NCBI GenBank assembly: GCA_948470475.1
Contig: OX419339.1
Span: 3,085,489 to 3,149,488 of the forward strand
DNA from: Galaxea fascicularis
Lineage: Eukaryota > Cnidaria > Anthozoa > Scleractinia > Euphylliidae
Direction of reading: 5' to 3'
DNA: 64,000 nucleotides
Both the position numbers and the translations under genes were made by a program. The notes under the pieces are model-generated. The model ran no database searches. It was not told the origin of the DNA and was given only the letters and a program-made list of their open reading frames with translations. This document shows positions 24,301 through 32,229 of this stretch, one piece after another. The stretch's first letter is position 1. Each line of letters begins with the position of its first letter.

Positions 24301-26976
24301 ATAACTTAGCAAAGCCCTTCTTTCCCAGATCCGTCTTGAGTCTAAGGAAATTCTGCTTTTCACCGGGAAAATCAGACCTCTACGCGTAAAAGGAGACTTC
24401 ACTGCTGTCATCAGTCGTTGCTGCTTTAGCCCGGAATACTACAAGCCTCTCCCGCTTGCTGCAGGCGTGCTGACAGACCAATATCCTTAATAACGATTGT
24501 CGGCAAACGTGCCGCGCATTGGGCAAGCATATGCAAAATTTGCCCGTAGGTCAAGCGCTTATTTGATCTTCATTCGGTGGGCTAAGATAACAAATCCTGT
24601 GCGGCTAATTTTGCATGGATATTTTGATACGGAAATGTTTTTGATTTAGGTTATCGAGTGGACATTTTGTTGACATATTTTAAAATGCTGTTTACTTTTA
24701 TTTGATAAAACGTGTTATCTTCGCTTCGAGGCTAATTTTTCTGCGGATGTTTTCGTCATAAAAGTACCGGTATTTTTTAAAAAAAAAATGTCTTTGATTT
24801 TTTTTTTTTTGAAACTTGATAGCAGCTATTCCCTGTCGTGAATTTAAATCACTTCAGGAAGAATTCGAATCATGGAAACAAATATTTTGGGAGACGTCTG
24901 ATAAATCGAGATCGTCTAATTTGTGTTGAGATAACGAACTTCCAAATTGTAAATATTTCAAATTTGCCTAATTTTGTTTTGATTTCAAATTCAAGAGTGC
25001 TTCGCTGTTCATAGCTGATTGAATTGCACATTTGATGTTTTGGATAAGCCTATCGGAAGTTATGAACGGAGTCTTTTAAAAACATAAGTACAGTTAGTGA
25101 AAGGACAACGACAAAAACAGAAAATAGAGAAAACGTGTGTATTGACGTTTAGTTAATATTTAATGTATGATGAAATATTGATGTTGTTGAGATACTCTGT
25201 GAATAGACCAACTTGAGGTGTCTTTAACTCCATTATCACAATTTATTGAGCGACCATTGGAAAACTCTCCTTGTGATTGGCTGGGTTGGCATCGCCAATC
25301 CATCCATCGATAGATACAGCTTCGTGAAAGCACTCGTTGTCATTAACGCATATTTTAATTCAAAAATCATTTTACACTACATTCTGTACTATACTCTGGA
25401 TCGCAAGTTATGAATATGTCAAAGTTTATTGCTCGTCGTCTTTGAAAGACGCCTTTCAACCTGATTAGTTTTTTTTTTTTTATTGAAACCTGGGGTTGGA
25501 TTTTAAAGACAATTCTCTTAAGCCATACATTTTCAGTACCAAAGGCACTGAATAGTGTAAAACTCACCAACTTGTTCTTCGGTGTGAAAGCATGAACTTG
25601 CCTACTATCTCGAGGAATCTGCAATTTGTTTCCCCTTGGGAAACCTGTCTACCTTAAAGACTTTTGTTTATTGTAACAAAAACAAGTAAACGTCGACCGA
25701 ATCTCTTCTTGCGAGCTTATCATTATTCGATTCAGTCCATTATAAAGTTTTTCCGGTAACTTTGTGAAGAATATGAGATTGATTAAACTGAGAACAAAGG
25801 AATATCAGTTGTAACACTGAGTTTGAATTTTCGTGCTGGCCTTTTTCGTGTTGGAAAACGAAATAAAGCCGTTTTAAAACGAAATCAAGTGATATTATAT
25901 GACCTGTGGTCTGCGGTGCTGTTGAAGTTCGAAAATATCACTTCAACATGATTGAAAAGCGTTTGGAAACAAGTCCTTGTGTAGTTTGCATACTATAATC
26001 AGTGTTTTAATATACATGTATCTGGTCAAAAATTTTGTCTGGGAGACAGAAGTCAGAAAAAATCTTAAAACATAGGCGATATTTATTATCTATGCACCTC
26101 GTACAGTTCATAAATATGTCATTCCTGTTTGTTTTAAAAAGCGCGTAAATGCTACCATGTTTACAGGATCCATGCGGAATATTATATAATTTTTTTTCTC
26201 CCTGTGATGTATCGTCGCCTCTAACATTTTTCTCTCGGTCATTTTTCTCTTAGCTTTCCTTTACTTTTAAAAATATGACAAATTTAACTCTTTGTACTAC
26301 TATTTGAGATTGCGTACCTTATTTGTTGATCGTCATATCTCGATCATATACTATTCTTATATCGCAATCTATATTCGGCATGTTGGGCTTCACATGTAAT
26401 CTGACTTTAGCAGCCGCTTGTTATTGTTTGACTCCACCGAATGTTTCCCCGAGAATCGCGGCCGGTCTTTCCTAGATTAGATTTTATCTCAGTTTTTGGC
26501 TCAATTAATGTCGCCAATGTTGTTCAATCTGTTATTTTTAGTTTCGAATGTCTTTTAAAGCATTTCCGTCATTCCCTGATTCTTTCCATGTCCTCTGCTT
26601 GTGGTAACTTGAGATGTTATTGTCTGTTTTATTTCTTAACTCTCCATACCTCTACTAACCGAGTTCGAGGTCCGTACTGTAAGTTACGGACCGAGCGAGG
26701 TTACTCAAGGCGCGCGGGAAAGGAAACTTTCAAATTTAGCGGGCCGTACAGTAGCATACGGCCCGCAAAATCACAGCGCGCGTACTAACTGAGAGATATA
26801 GTAACTGGTTTTAGTTCTGATTTTTTGGTTACCCCCCCCCCCCCCGCTCTCTTTTACCTGACTTCATTTGTATTTCCTATCAGTCGTCCATAGGGCGGTT
26901 CCTGATGAAGAAGAAAGGGAAAAAGGAACGAGGCCCAGTACCAAACTTCCCCCACAGCCACGTCTCCGCAGGGTAA
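87..26976 (+). CDS. SOWAH-family ankyrin-repeat protein (5'-partial, 15 exons)
   Basis: Exons read: 87-383, 1888-2013, 2169-2193, 7267-7298, 8132-8233, 9708-9719, 10922-10924, 11115-11117, 11569-11658, 12008-12010, 12175-12177, 12827-12899, 14211-14291, 20335-20480, 26884-26976. Every junction is AG/GT, all phases fit, and they join to 362 codons plus TAA. The first exon opens in phase 0 behind an acceptor, so the N-terminus (where the family's SOWAH winged-helix domain would sit) is left of the window. Residues about 1-160 are a low-complexity Ser/Pro/Lys linker. Next come the family signature LEPLEKEW and an ankyrin array with SALHWAAKHG, GYTPLHLAAMHGH and RDYSGKK. The tail is Ser-rich, then basic (RFLMKKKGKKE). 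SOWAH proteins are poorly characterised ankyrin adaptors; function here is inferred only from family. Unusual: one 12-nt and four 3-nt exons inside the ankyrin core. Family assignment is strong; the final exon is less certain. Confidence 0.85.
384..1643 (+). other. SOWAH intron, first part; nothing recognised
   Basis: AT-rich intron between exons 87-383 and 1888-2013. No exon, RNA gene or clear repeat is seen before the hairpin at 1644. Confidence 0.5.
1644..1776. mobile_element. Hairpin MITE, family A, copy 1
   Basis: Arms TATGTTGTGGTTCAATTTTA and partner pair for about 50 bp per side (TCCTTGGTTCAAAC inward) around an AT-rich loop; the ends are TA-rich, as in mariner-type MITEs. Confidence 0.75.
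1888..2013 (+). CDS. SOWAH exon, Ser-rich linker
   Basis: Acceptor TTGCAG before 1888, donor GTGAGT at 2014; 126 nt, phase 0 at both ends. It encodes a Ser/Asn-rich linker with one amphipathic stretch (VKMLQKQFL). Confidence 0.75.
2169..2193 (+). CDS. SOWAH small exon (25 nt)
   Basis: Pyrimidine tract plus TTGTAG, then 25 nt, then GTTAGT. It encodes DRMDEDME and ends in phase 1, which the next exon completes to Gly. Confidence 0.65.
2400..2560. repeat. Repeat with TCGGACAT motifs
   Basis: Several TGTCCGAC / TCGGACAT / GTCCAAC units lie close together, resembling 7610-7800 (GGTCGGACATT, GGACATTGTGTC, GGCCAGACATTTT). Probably a diverged dispersed element. Confidence 0.4.
2700..3000. repeat. 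Diverged family A repeat fragments
   Basis: Contains ATAAAATTGAACCACA (about 2971-2986), GAATTTTAAACAAAGGAAAAT and an upstream GGTCAAATTTGATTTTGGG / AAATCAAATTTGACC pair. These are diverged pieces of the family at 1644 and 12961. Confidence 0.5.
3232..3494. mobile_element. Foldback element with 9-bp target duplication
   Basis: Inverted ends TAGCCTGCATGCAGGCGG / CCGCCTGCTTGCAGGCTA continue for about 80 bp per arm (GAGGTCGCCATCTTGGATTCG and partner) around a G/C-rich loop. CTTAATGAA is duplicated at 3223-3231 and 3495-3503. A 9-bp duplication suggests a Mutator-like or Foldback origin. Confidence 0.8.
5081..5338. repeat. Dispersed repeat family C, copy 1
   Basis: Starts with a hairpin (GTGTTTTATCGGGTTT / ATACCAGATAAAACACT), followed by a conserved stretch containing TAGCCGTGTCTATATCAGAT and ATTTCTTTTGTATTTC. 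Same as 29613-29880. Confidence 0.75.
5405..6200. mobile_element. Inverted-repeat element with CTTATG-rich arms
   Basis: Ends AAGGCTGGTTTTGACT / AGTGAAAACCAGCCTT. Both arms hold many copies of CTTATG or CATAAG; the right arm is strongly enriched (about 6085-6180). No coding function; a 67-residue frame inside is a product of the repeat. Confidence 0.65.
6446..6518. repeat. Small TAGCCTG hairpin repeat
   Basis: Ends TAGCCTGTGAGAGCAGA / TCTGCTCTTGCAGGCTA, 73 bp, with ends related to the element at 3232-3494. Confidence 0.5.
6779..7055. repeat. Dispersed repeat family B, copy 1
   Basis: Shares with 19348-19590 the ordered blocks ATTTGTCCTTGGA, TTATCAGxTCCTCGAAGCTCA, and TATCCGAG near the end. 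It also shares a GGGGAATA block near the start. Confidence 0.65.
7267..7298 (+). CDS. SOWAH small exon (32 nt)
   Basis: Acceptor TTGGCAG and donor GTGAGT. It accepts the phase-1 end of 2169-2193 and restores phase 0 (GDDLMGGPSAH). The fit of both phases supports it. Confidence 0.65.
7610..7800. repeat. Repeat with TCGGACAT motifs, second locus
   Basis: Resembles 2400-2560 by its GGACAT-type units and AATTGGTCAATTG end. Confidence 0.4.
8132..8233 (+). CDS. SOWAH exon with the LEPLEKEW signature
   Basis: 102 nt, phase 0. It encodes LEPLEKEWFITAARGNKAQ onward to LATKK, the conserved first ankyrin unit of SOWAH proteins. Donor GTTAGT at 8234. Confidence 0.85.
8413..9108. mobile_element. pogo/mariner-like MITE, TA target
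   Basis: Ends CAGTGGAACCC / GGGTTCCACTG are bordered by TA on both sides (the right arm has one extra base). Internal CTGGTAT repeats occur near both ends. About 696 bp with no transposase frame. It lies between SOWAH exons 8132-8233 and 9708-9719. Confidence 0.65.
9180..9294 (+). repeat. Short retroelement tail with CAT repeat
   Basis: ATGAGACTCAAATAAAGTT is followed by about eight CAT units (9270-9294), as at the 3' end of some SINEs or LINEs. The head is not recognised. Confidence 0.4.
9708..9719 (+). CDS. SOWAH 12-nt microexon (DFML)
   Basis: Acceptor ACTTCAG and donor GTAAGT enclose GAT TTT ATG TTG. After ...ATKK this gives KKDFML, matching the (K/R)(R/K)DF(M/V) segment that family members have just before the GY/GF-T-ALHW motif. 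Confidence 0.8.
10922..10924 (+). CDS. SOWAH 3-nt microexon (Gly)
   Basis: GGG lies between acceptor ...GATGCAG and donor GTAAGC. It supplies the conserved Gly of the G-(Y/F)-(T/S)-A-L-H-W motif, which is missing from the flanking exons. Confidence 0.7.
11115..11117 (+). CDS. SOWAH 3-nt microexon (Tyr)
   Basis: TAT lies between acceptor AATTTCAG and donor GTGAGT. It supplies the conserved aromatic residue directly before SALHWAAKHG. The pyrimidine tract is modest. Confidence 0.7.
11569..11658 (+). CDS. SOWAH ankyrin-repeat exon
   Basis: 90 nt, phase 0, acceptor ATTGCAG, donor GTGAGA. It encodes SALHWAAKHGRADIVKLL and on to GIDVNGRS: the helix pair of one ankyrin repeat plus the start of the following hairpin. 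Confidence 0.88.
12008..12010 (+). CDS. SOWAH 3-nt microexon (Asn)
   Basis: AAT lies behind a good pyrimidine tract ending CTTACCAG and before donor GTAAGT. It is the first of two residues needed between DVNGRS and GYTPLH. Confidence 0.72.
12175..12177 (+). CDS. SOWAH 3-nt microexon (Gly)
   Basis: GGG lies between acceptor TGTTCCAG and donor GTAAGT. With the Asn microexon it restores RS-N-G-GYTPLH, the conserved x-G-G-Y-T turn of the family. Confidence 0.74.
12827..12899 (+). CDS. SOWAH ankyrin-repeat exon
   Basis: 73 nt. It encodes GYTPLHLAAMHGHDNVIKML and LVLEY and ends in phase 1. Acceptor TATTTCAG, donor GTGAGT. This is a canonical ankyrin helix pair. Confidence 0.9.
12961..13062. mobile_element. 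Hairpin MITE, family A, copy 2
   Basis: Same sequence family as 1644-1776 (TGTTGTGGTTCAATTTTATC ... AAATTGAACCACAA), shorter loop; it lies directly behind a SOWAH ankyrin exon. Confidence 0.7.
13161..13432. mobile_element. Inverted-repeat element (MITE)
   Basis: Ends TAGCCAGGCGGGAGAA / TTCTCTCGCCTGGCTA, plus an inner pair GTAAGCCAAGCGGGATTCGC / GCGAATCCCGCTTGGCTTAC; 272 bp. No clear target duplication. Confidence 0.7.
13788..13949. mobile_element. Short inverted-repeat element with 8-bp target duplication
   Basis: Ends TAGCTTGTTCCAG / CTGGAACAGGCTA; CGATAAAC duplicated at 13780-13787 and 13950-13957; 162 bp. It shares the TAGC...GCTA ends with 3232-3494. Confidence 0.7.
14211..14291 (+). 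CDS. SOWAH exon, last ankyrin unit (DADINSRDYSGKK)
   Basis: 81 nt, phase 1 to phase 1. The joined codon is GAT, giving DADINSRDYSGKKPGQVA; RDYSG(K/R)K is a typical SOWAH sequence. Acceptor ATTTAG, donor GTAAAT. Confidence 0.88.
14370..14777. mobile_element. Hairpin MITE, TSD TAA
   Basis: Ends AGTGCCTATAACCCCAAA / TTTGGGGTCATAGGCACT (imperfect), flanked by TAA. The pairing continues inward over about 180 bp per arm, including a segment containing GACCGAGTCAGAAGG. It lies in the SOWAH intron after exon 14211-14291. Confidence 0.75.
14778..20334 (+). other. Long SOWAH intron
   Basis: Apart from family B copy 2 (19348-19590) and an AAAC short repeat near 17468, I see no exon or RNA gene. Short open frames here show no family motif or splice support. 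Confidence 0.5.
19348..19590. repeat. Dispersed repeat family B, copy 2
   Basis: Second copy of the family seen at 6779-7055, same orientation and block order. Confidence 0.65.
20335..20480 (+). CDS. SOWAH C-terminal Ser-rich exon
   Basis: 146 nt, acceptor TTTGCAG, donor GTAAGG. It accepts phase 1 and ends in phase 0. It encodes DSDSSGYGSLYSKYGSTSS and a charged tail. The frame fit with 14211-14291 supports it. Confidence 0.8.
21648..21900. repeat. Dispersed palindromic repeat family D, copy 1
   Basis: Contains GTACGGCCCGCTAAATTT, CCTCAGAGATATAATA and a terminal hairpin (AACCTCGTTTTCTCG ... CGAGAAAACGAGGTT). Matches 43473-43740. Confidence 0.75.
22760..23175. mobile_element. Inverted-repeat element enclosing a tRNA-like sequence
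   Basis: Arms CTCATCCTCGGGGACCCAGG / CCCCTGGGTCTCCGAGGATG extend over about 50 bp each (GATGGGGCGAAGGA / TCCTTCGCCCCATC). Between them, 22986-23060 has an A-box-like TGGCTCGGTAGG and a B box GGTTCGAACCC. Confidence 0.65.
23176..26659 (+). other. Distal part of the last SOWAH intron; nothing recognised
   Basis: AT-rich intronic sequence with scattered short frames that carry no motif. Confidence 0.5.
26660..26815. repeat. Dispersed palindromic repeat family D, copy 2 (rearranged)
   Basis: Carries GTCCGTACTGTAAGTTACGG, AAATTTAGCGGGCCGTAC and CTGAGAGATATA, in partly opposite orientation to the other two copies. Confidence 0.6.
26884..26976 (+). CDS. SOWAH last exon with stop TAA
   Basis: Acceptor CTATCAG; reads SSIGRFLMKKKGKKERG and on to HVSAG, then TAA at 26974-26976. 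The stop lies inside a good donor (GG|GTAAGC at 26973), so splicing to a further exon cannot be excluded. A possible AATAAA occurs near 27162. Confidence 0.65.
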   Translation, partial: SSIGRFLMKKKGKKERGPVPNFPHSHVSAG

Positions 26977-27279
26977 GCAATGTAGAACAGTGCTTATTTT
27001 GACATTTTAAACAAACAAACAAGCATAAATAGGAACGGCGGCGCGTTTAATTTTGTAAAAGCGGTATTTATCTTTCGGTGTTCATCTTGAAAGGTCGAAG
27101 CACGTTTTGTGTAGTGGACTGAAGTTCCGGCTATTTCATTTTTCAATCGTTACTTTAAGTAAATAAAAATTAAGTGTAAAAGTAATTAAAAATAAACGAA
27201 TAAATTAACCAATAATAAATAAAGAAATTAATATGTTAATAAATAAATTTATTTATTAATAATTAATAAAGTGAATAAT

Positions 27280-27720
27280 CTAAGTAAACACTTAATTCCT
27301 CGAACATCGGAAGTCAAATCGGTGTCTTCGCTCGAACTCTCAAGACCTACTAATGCAGCCAACTTGTAAAACCAAAACATATGGTGACAAGGCTTTCTGT
27401 GTATGCGCTCCGAAGCTTTGAAACACTGAACCGTTAGAAATACGACGTTCCAGTACACTTTTATTATTTAAGAAAACACTCAAGACTTTCCTTTTTTATT
27501 AAATTTATTAAGAGTAACTCTTAATTATCATATCTTTAATTTTTAGATCCTAGTTTTTTAGGTATTTTACTAGTCTTAGTTTTCTAAGTTATCTTTAAGA
27601 TATTTTTTGTAAAGCGCCTCGGGCAAATAATGGATGTGTGCGCTATATAAATGATCTATTATTATTATTAAAAAATATATCATTATTATTATTATTATTA
27701 TTAACTGTATTGTAATTATT
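27280..27720 (+). mobile_element. LINE 3'-end remnant
   Basis: Translation around 27366-27500 gives the decayed C-terminus of a CR1/L2-type reverse transcriptase (YGDKAFCVCAPKL, then EIRRSSTLLLFKKTLKTFL, with a stop inside). It is followed by a 3' UTR ending in GCGCTATATAAATGATC and an ATT repeat, the usual tail of such elements. Confidence 0.6.
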
Positions 27721-28290
27721 AGCTCACAGGGTTTGATTTATCGTCGCTGCCCATCTGACAGCCAGGATTTTCAAACAATTGTTCTTCAAAGCAGTTTTCG
27801 CAGAATATTGGGTTCCAGTCTCGACTCAAAACATGGAAGACCGTTGTACACATATACCATATAAACTACAAGATAAAAGATATTTAACCGTGAACTGACA
27901 AGTTATAAGGAAGATATCTGTTTACAAACATTGCTTTTGTCATTCAAATGTGCCAACCACTGCAGCAAAAGACCCTTTGATTCAACAACCAGTAAGGCTC
28001 CGGTTGGCACATCAATGACAATAGGTGACGTCAACGATATCTTTCCTATATAACACTCGCTTAAAAAGCATCTTTTTGCATCTTTTTTTATAAATTTCAC
28101 TTATTAACCTCCTTTTCTGGCGCGAAACACAAATTAACACTAACTATTAAATGCCTGTGTTTTTTAGAGTTTGTAAGTAAAATATAAATGATGCAAACAT
28201 TGATTACTTTTTATATGCAGGAGAGTAGACTTTTTTGTGTCAAGGTCTATTATTTGATACCTGAAGAGAAATCATAAAACGTACAAAAAG

Positions 28291-28307
28291 AAATAGGACA
28301 AGCAATT
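28291..28307 (+). repeat. Target-site duplication, left copy
   Basis: 17 bp identical to 29054-29070; it borders the LINE insertion. Confidence 0.88.
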
Positions 28308-29053
28308 TTTTTTAATAATAATTTTATTAGTTGACAAAACTTCAAACACGATTTACAAGATGATTACTAACCCTATACTAACATTACATTGAAATACTAC
28401 CTATTCTAAAACTACAACAAATAACTAAACAAGACACTGTATAAAAAAAAAACAAAGCAAAAAAAAAAATTACTACGGTGCAGAGCCCAAGGAAAGAGCC
28501 CACTTCTTATTAAATTTTTCCATATTGCTTGTTTTAGTACATATGAACTTTTCTATTTCATACCTGATTTTAACCTTTGGCTTAAAAGCGGTTATGCTTG
28601 GAAAAGTCTGATTTCTTCTGCAACCCCAGATATAAGATTTTGCAATTAGTATCAAATAATTTAGCAAGGGACACTGTGCGTTTATTATTCCAATAATAAC
28701 GTCTTTCAGAGTAAGGTGGACAAATTCTCTTGTCAATGAATAATAATACCATTCAAATTCCTTCCAAAAGTGCCGCGCATGTCTGCAGTCGAAAAAGACG
28801 TGGTTAAGGGTTTCGGGTTCCGATTTGCAAAACGAGCATTTATCATCTGGGATATAACCTATTTTACATAACTTAGTGTTAGTAAATAATATCGAATTGA
28901 GGACTTTATATTGAAAAGCTTTAACATAAGACTCAAAGGACACCTTATGAGGAAGCAGAAACACCTTATTCAACTGTTCTTCCGATAAACTGAAATGTTG
29001 CGAATTTTTTGGAAACTGAGCAATTGTTCTTGTAAATAACATGTAGTAATCCT
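28308..29053 (-). mobile_element. 5'-truncated LINE with reverse-transcriptase zinc-binding C-terminus
   Basis: A 189-residue open frame (29042-28473) holds a zf-RVT module (CSFC, then NHVFFDC, then HFWKEF), the C-terminus of L1/Tx1-like LINE ORF2 proteins. No polymerase or endonuclease part is present. The 3' end on the minus strand is A-rich (T-run at 28306-28313). The copy is flanked by an exact 17-bp target duplication, AAATAGGACAAGCAATT, at 28291-28307 and 29054-29070. This is a classic target-primed, 5'-truncated insertion, probably recent because the frame is still open. Confidence 0.85.
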
Positions 29054-29070
29054 AAATAGGACAAGCAATT
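29054..29070 (+). repeat. Target-site duplication, right copy
   Basis: 17 bp identical to 28291-28307; it borders the truncated 5' end of the LINE. Confidence 0.88.
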
Positions 29071-29424
29071 ACAACATACTTCAATATTCGTATTTTGAGA
29101 ATAACGTTACACTAAAATGAATAACTGAATAAAAGTTAAATGTATTAAAGTTAACCTTTCAACTCGTGCAACACTAATATGTTTAGGCACACAATACCTT
29201 TAATTGCCTTAACGTCCAATTTGTAACAATTAAAATTTCTGATAAATTTAACCTCTTAATTGTTTGTACATAACAGGTACTACTACGTAATGAAAAGTCT
29301 TGAGCAATGAACTGTCACGAAATGATCACGAGTTATAGTCCATTTTACAGAACTTTGTGTGTCGAGGGAACTGGCCTATGAATGGAAACGGCATCAATGA
29401 TAACAACTTTATTGTACTCAATAA

Positions 29425-29600
29425 ATAGGCCATTTCCGAGTTCATGTCTGCCTCCTCTTCAAAGCGAGTCTAAGTGCGAAGTTTTTGAGATGGTAATTAG
29501 TTCTACTTTACGTATGAATGAAAACTAATTTTCATAACAAAAACTTCGCACTTAGACTCGCTTTGAAGAGGAGGCAGACATGAACTCGGAAATGGCCTAT
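29425..29600. mobile_element. Hairpin MITE, TSD TAA
   Basis: Long inverted arms (ATAGGCCATTTCCGAGTTC and partner) cover about 70 bp on each side of a short AT-rich loop. TAA flanks both ends (29422-29424 and 29601-29603). Confidence 0.78.
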
Positions 29601-29612
29601 TAAGTAATGTAC

Positions 29613-29880
29613 AAAAAACGAGCAGTAGTGTTTTATCGGGTTTAAAAACATGAGGCGTAGCCGAGTGTTTTTATACCCGATAAAACACTGCTGCTCGTTT
29701 TTTGAACAGCTTCAAAATCTTTTGTGATAGAGCTGTTTATTTGTAGAATAATCTTTGGGTTTATTATTATTTTTCTGGATAGAATCGGCTGTAAAATTTA
29801 GCCGTGTCTATATCAGATATAAATAGTCATTAAACATTAATTTCTTTTGTATTTCGTTTATGAATTATTAATGCGCTTTT
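29613..29880. repeat. Dispersed repeat family C, copy 2
   Basis: Same order of blocks as 5081-5338. The leading hairpin is better preserved (AGCAGTAGTGTTTTATCGGG / CCCGATAAAACACTGCTGCT). Confidence 0.75.
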
Positions 29881-31058
29881 GAAAGCTTCTTAAAACGTTA
29901 CAGGCAAGGGTGTAAAAGAGTACAGGCTGCCCAAAATAACCATAAGGGGCAAACAGACACACGCACACATACACGCACACACACGCTATAAATGCTATTC
30001 CTCAACAACGGAAAGCGAGAAAAAGAGATACAAATGTATAGGATGATGAAGAAGAGTGAAATAATGCACATTAATACAATTAATAATCCTGTAATTAATA
30101 GTTTTCAATAAACTTTGATGTCAATTTTTTCTTCAAAAGCTTGAGGGGAAGACGTTTTCATTCATCGTTTATATTGTTCCAAATGTGTGCCCCCTAAAAC
30201 CGTATGTAGACTAGTTGACATTAGAACATGATTTGTGTGTGAAAAGCAGTGAGCTCTATCAAAACAAGGTCACTTCCAGCCTCGCTTCTACTCGAAAGCC
30301 AGGTCACTCAGCACACAACTGGAAAATGGACTGTTGGTGACAATCAACAATAAACAATAAACACGTGATTATGCTAAATTAAGAAATTTAAACTTGAGTT
30401 AGAAAGATTAAAGGATTCTTAACATGGCTTACTTTGTTTTTAACGAAACTCGAGGGCTGAATTTCCTAGTTAAGCACGAAACACTCTTCAGTGAGTTTAG
30501 ATCGTGACAGTGACAGTGACAGGAGTGAGCTTTAACGTTTGAGCTTAAAAAGTGCTTAAATAATGAATGCAATTTAAAGAAAGATTTATTGCTCGACGTT
30601 TCGACGTCGACATGACACCATTATCAATAGTAAAGCGAATATTCAAGTAGGCTAAAGCTGGAATTTACATACTGAATAGATTGCTGAACAAACACTTTGG
30701 TGCGAATTGAATCAGTCTGTTCATTCAGATCCGGTTTGAGTTTGCGAATGAATAAGATCTCTTAAATGAATATTAAATAACAGCCTTATAGGGATTGTAA
30801 TCGACAAAGATAATCCAAATTGGGTCGCGTAAAAGCGGTGTGCTTAAACCACACTTCGTCCATTTACACCGCAGCACTCAAGTCTCTGAGTTTTCGTTAG
30901 ACATATTGTATGTCGACCTTTTCTTTCTTGCACCTTTTTGTCGATGAGCTAACTAAAATCGTACCCACCCACCCATTTTCTTTGTTTGTTGCCTTTGCAC
31001 AACTTGGCTTTCGACTGTAAGTTTAACCACAGGTGGTCCAGACGTCAATATAACAAAC

Positions 31059-31361
31059 ATCTTGGCGTCGTGGTATCGTATAATCTCTCATGAGACGTTA
31101 CATTTAAGAACCAAATTACTGGACTAACCGGTTTTGAAAAATCAAAATATTGTAAACTGGATCCCGCATACCTTTAGCCGAATGACCCCTGTTCATCCTG
31201 GCCGGTTTAAATGGCAGTTTGTGGCTTTATGCACTGAGAGGTAGCATCCACTAAAGAAAAAAAAAATTAAACTGGCACCGGTCAGTCCAGTAATATAATT
31301 CTTAAATCTAACGACGCATGAGAGATTATACGATGTTGCGTTGCCACGATGCGACGATGCT
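31059..31361. mobile_element. Inverted-repeat element
   Basis: Arms containing ATCGTATAATCTCTCATGAG (31075 on) and CATGAGAGATTATACGAT (to 31335), with weaker pairing outward (CGTGGTA/TGCCACG) and inward (TTACTGGACT/AGTCCAGTAA). Confidence 0.65.
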
Positions 31362-31810
31362 TTATTAAATCCTGATTAATTTCACACGTACAGACAGCGC
31401 GTCTTGGTTGCCTGTGGTTTAACACGTTAAGAATTGCTGTGTTTTGGGTTATAGGCTGTTGATAAGCACTCCGTTACCTGTGGAATCAGGATCACGTGGA
31501 AACAGCCCAACGCTCTCACAGAGAACTTATTCAGACCCCAACCTGCTAAAGTCAACCGGTGTGTAGAGGGACAGGCCTATGTCAATGGCTTGCCATAGCA
31601 CCTGCCTAAAACGAAATGTAGTGACTGGAGACATTTGTGGGATGTACGATAGCCGGGCGGATCTTACTGGCCCAGCTTGTTTTGCGGTGGTAATAGGTCT
31701 TGAGGGGTTGAACAAAGTTGGACAATTTTTCAATTCCAACCTCTGCTTTTATGCGATAGTCCGTAGCAACAAGTCAACAGTTCTGATCTGTCCTGGAGAT
31801 CGCTAAGTAA

Positions 31811-32223
31811 GGGCCCGTACGCACTACGCGAAGTTTTGGTTGTTTTGCAAAAATATTTGTCATCAGTTCCGTTATTCAAGTGCGAACGGCGTTTTTCGTC
31901 CTACCAAAATTTTGTCAAGCCGTACCAAACTTCAAAAGCGCCGTCGTCCTGCCTCAGAGCAGGACAAATTTTTGTCAAGCGTCAAAACTGTCACATTTTA
32001 CAATTTGCAGGCGTTAAAATGGCTGAAAATGTAAATCAAGGAAATTTGATCTCGGTTTTTAGAGTCTATACATTCAGCAGAAGCCGGCACTTGTGGTTAT
32101 CAAATATTTTGGTGTTTTTTAAGTGCGTCCGCGATGAGTAAATTCAAAATTTGGTGGAGACAAAATTTGTTGAGATTTTTGTCAGAGCCAAACAAATCTT
32201 TTCAACTTAGTGCGTACGGGCCC
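31811..32223. mobile_element. Harbinger-like MITE, TSD TAA
   Basis: Inverted ends GGGCCCGTACGCACTA / TAGTGCGTACGGGCCC, flanked on both sides by TAA. 413 bp, no coding capacity. A 3-bp TWA duplication points to PIF/Harbinger. Confidence 0.75.
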
Positions 32224-32229
32224 TAAACT

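Noticed and set aside
26441..26788. 115-residue frame
   Set aside because: It runs into the family D repeat and has no motif.
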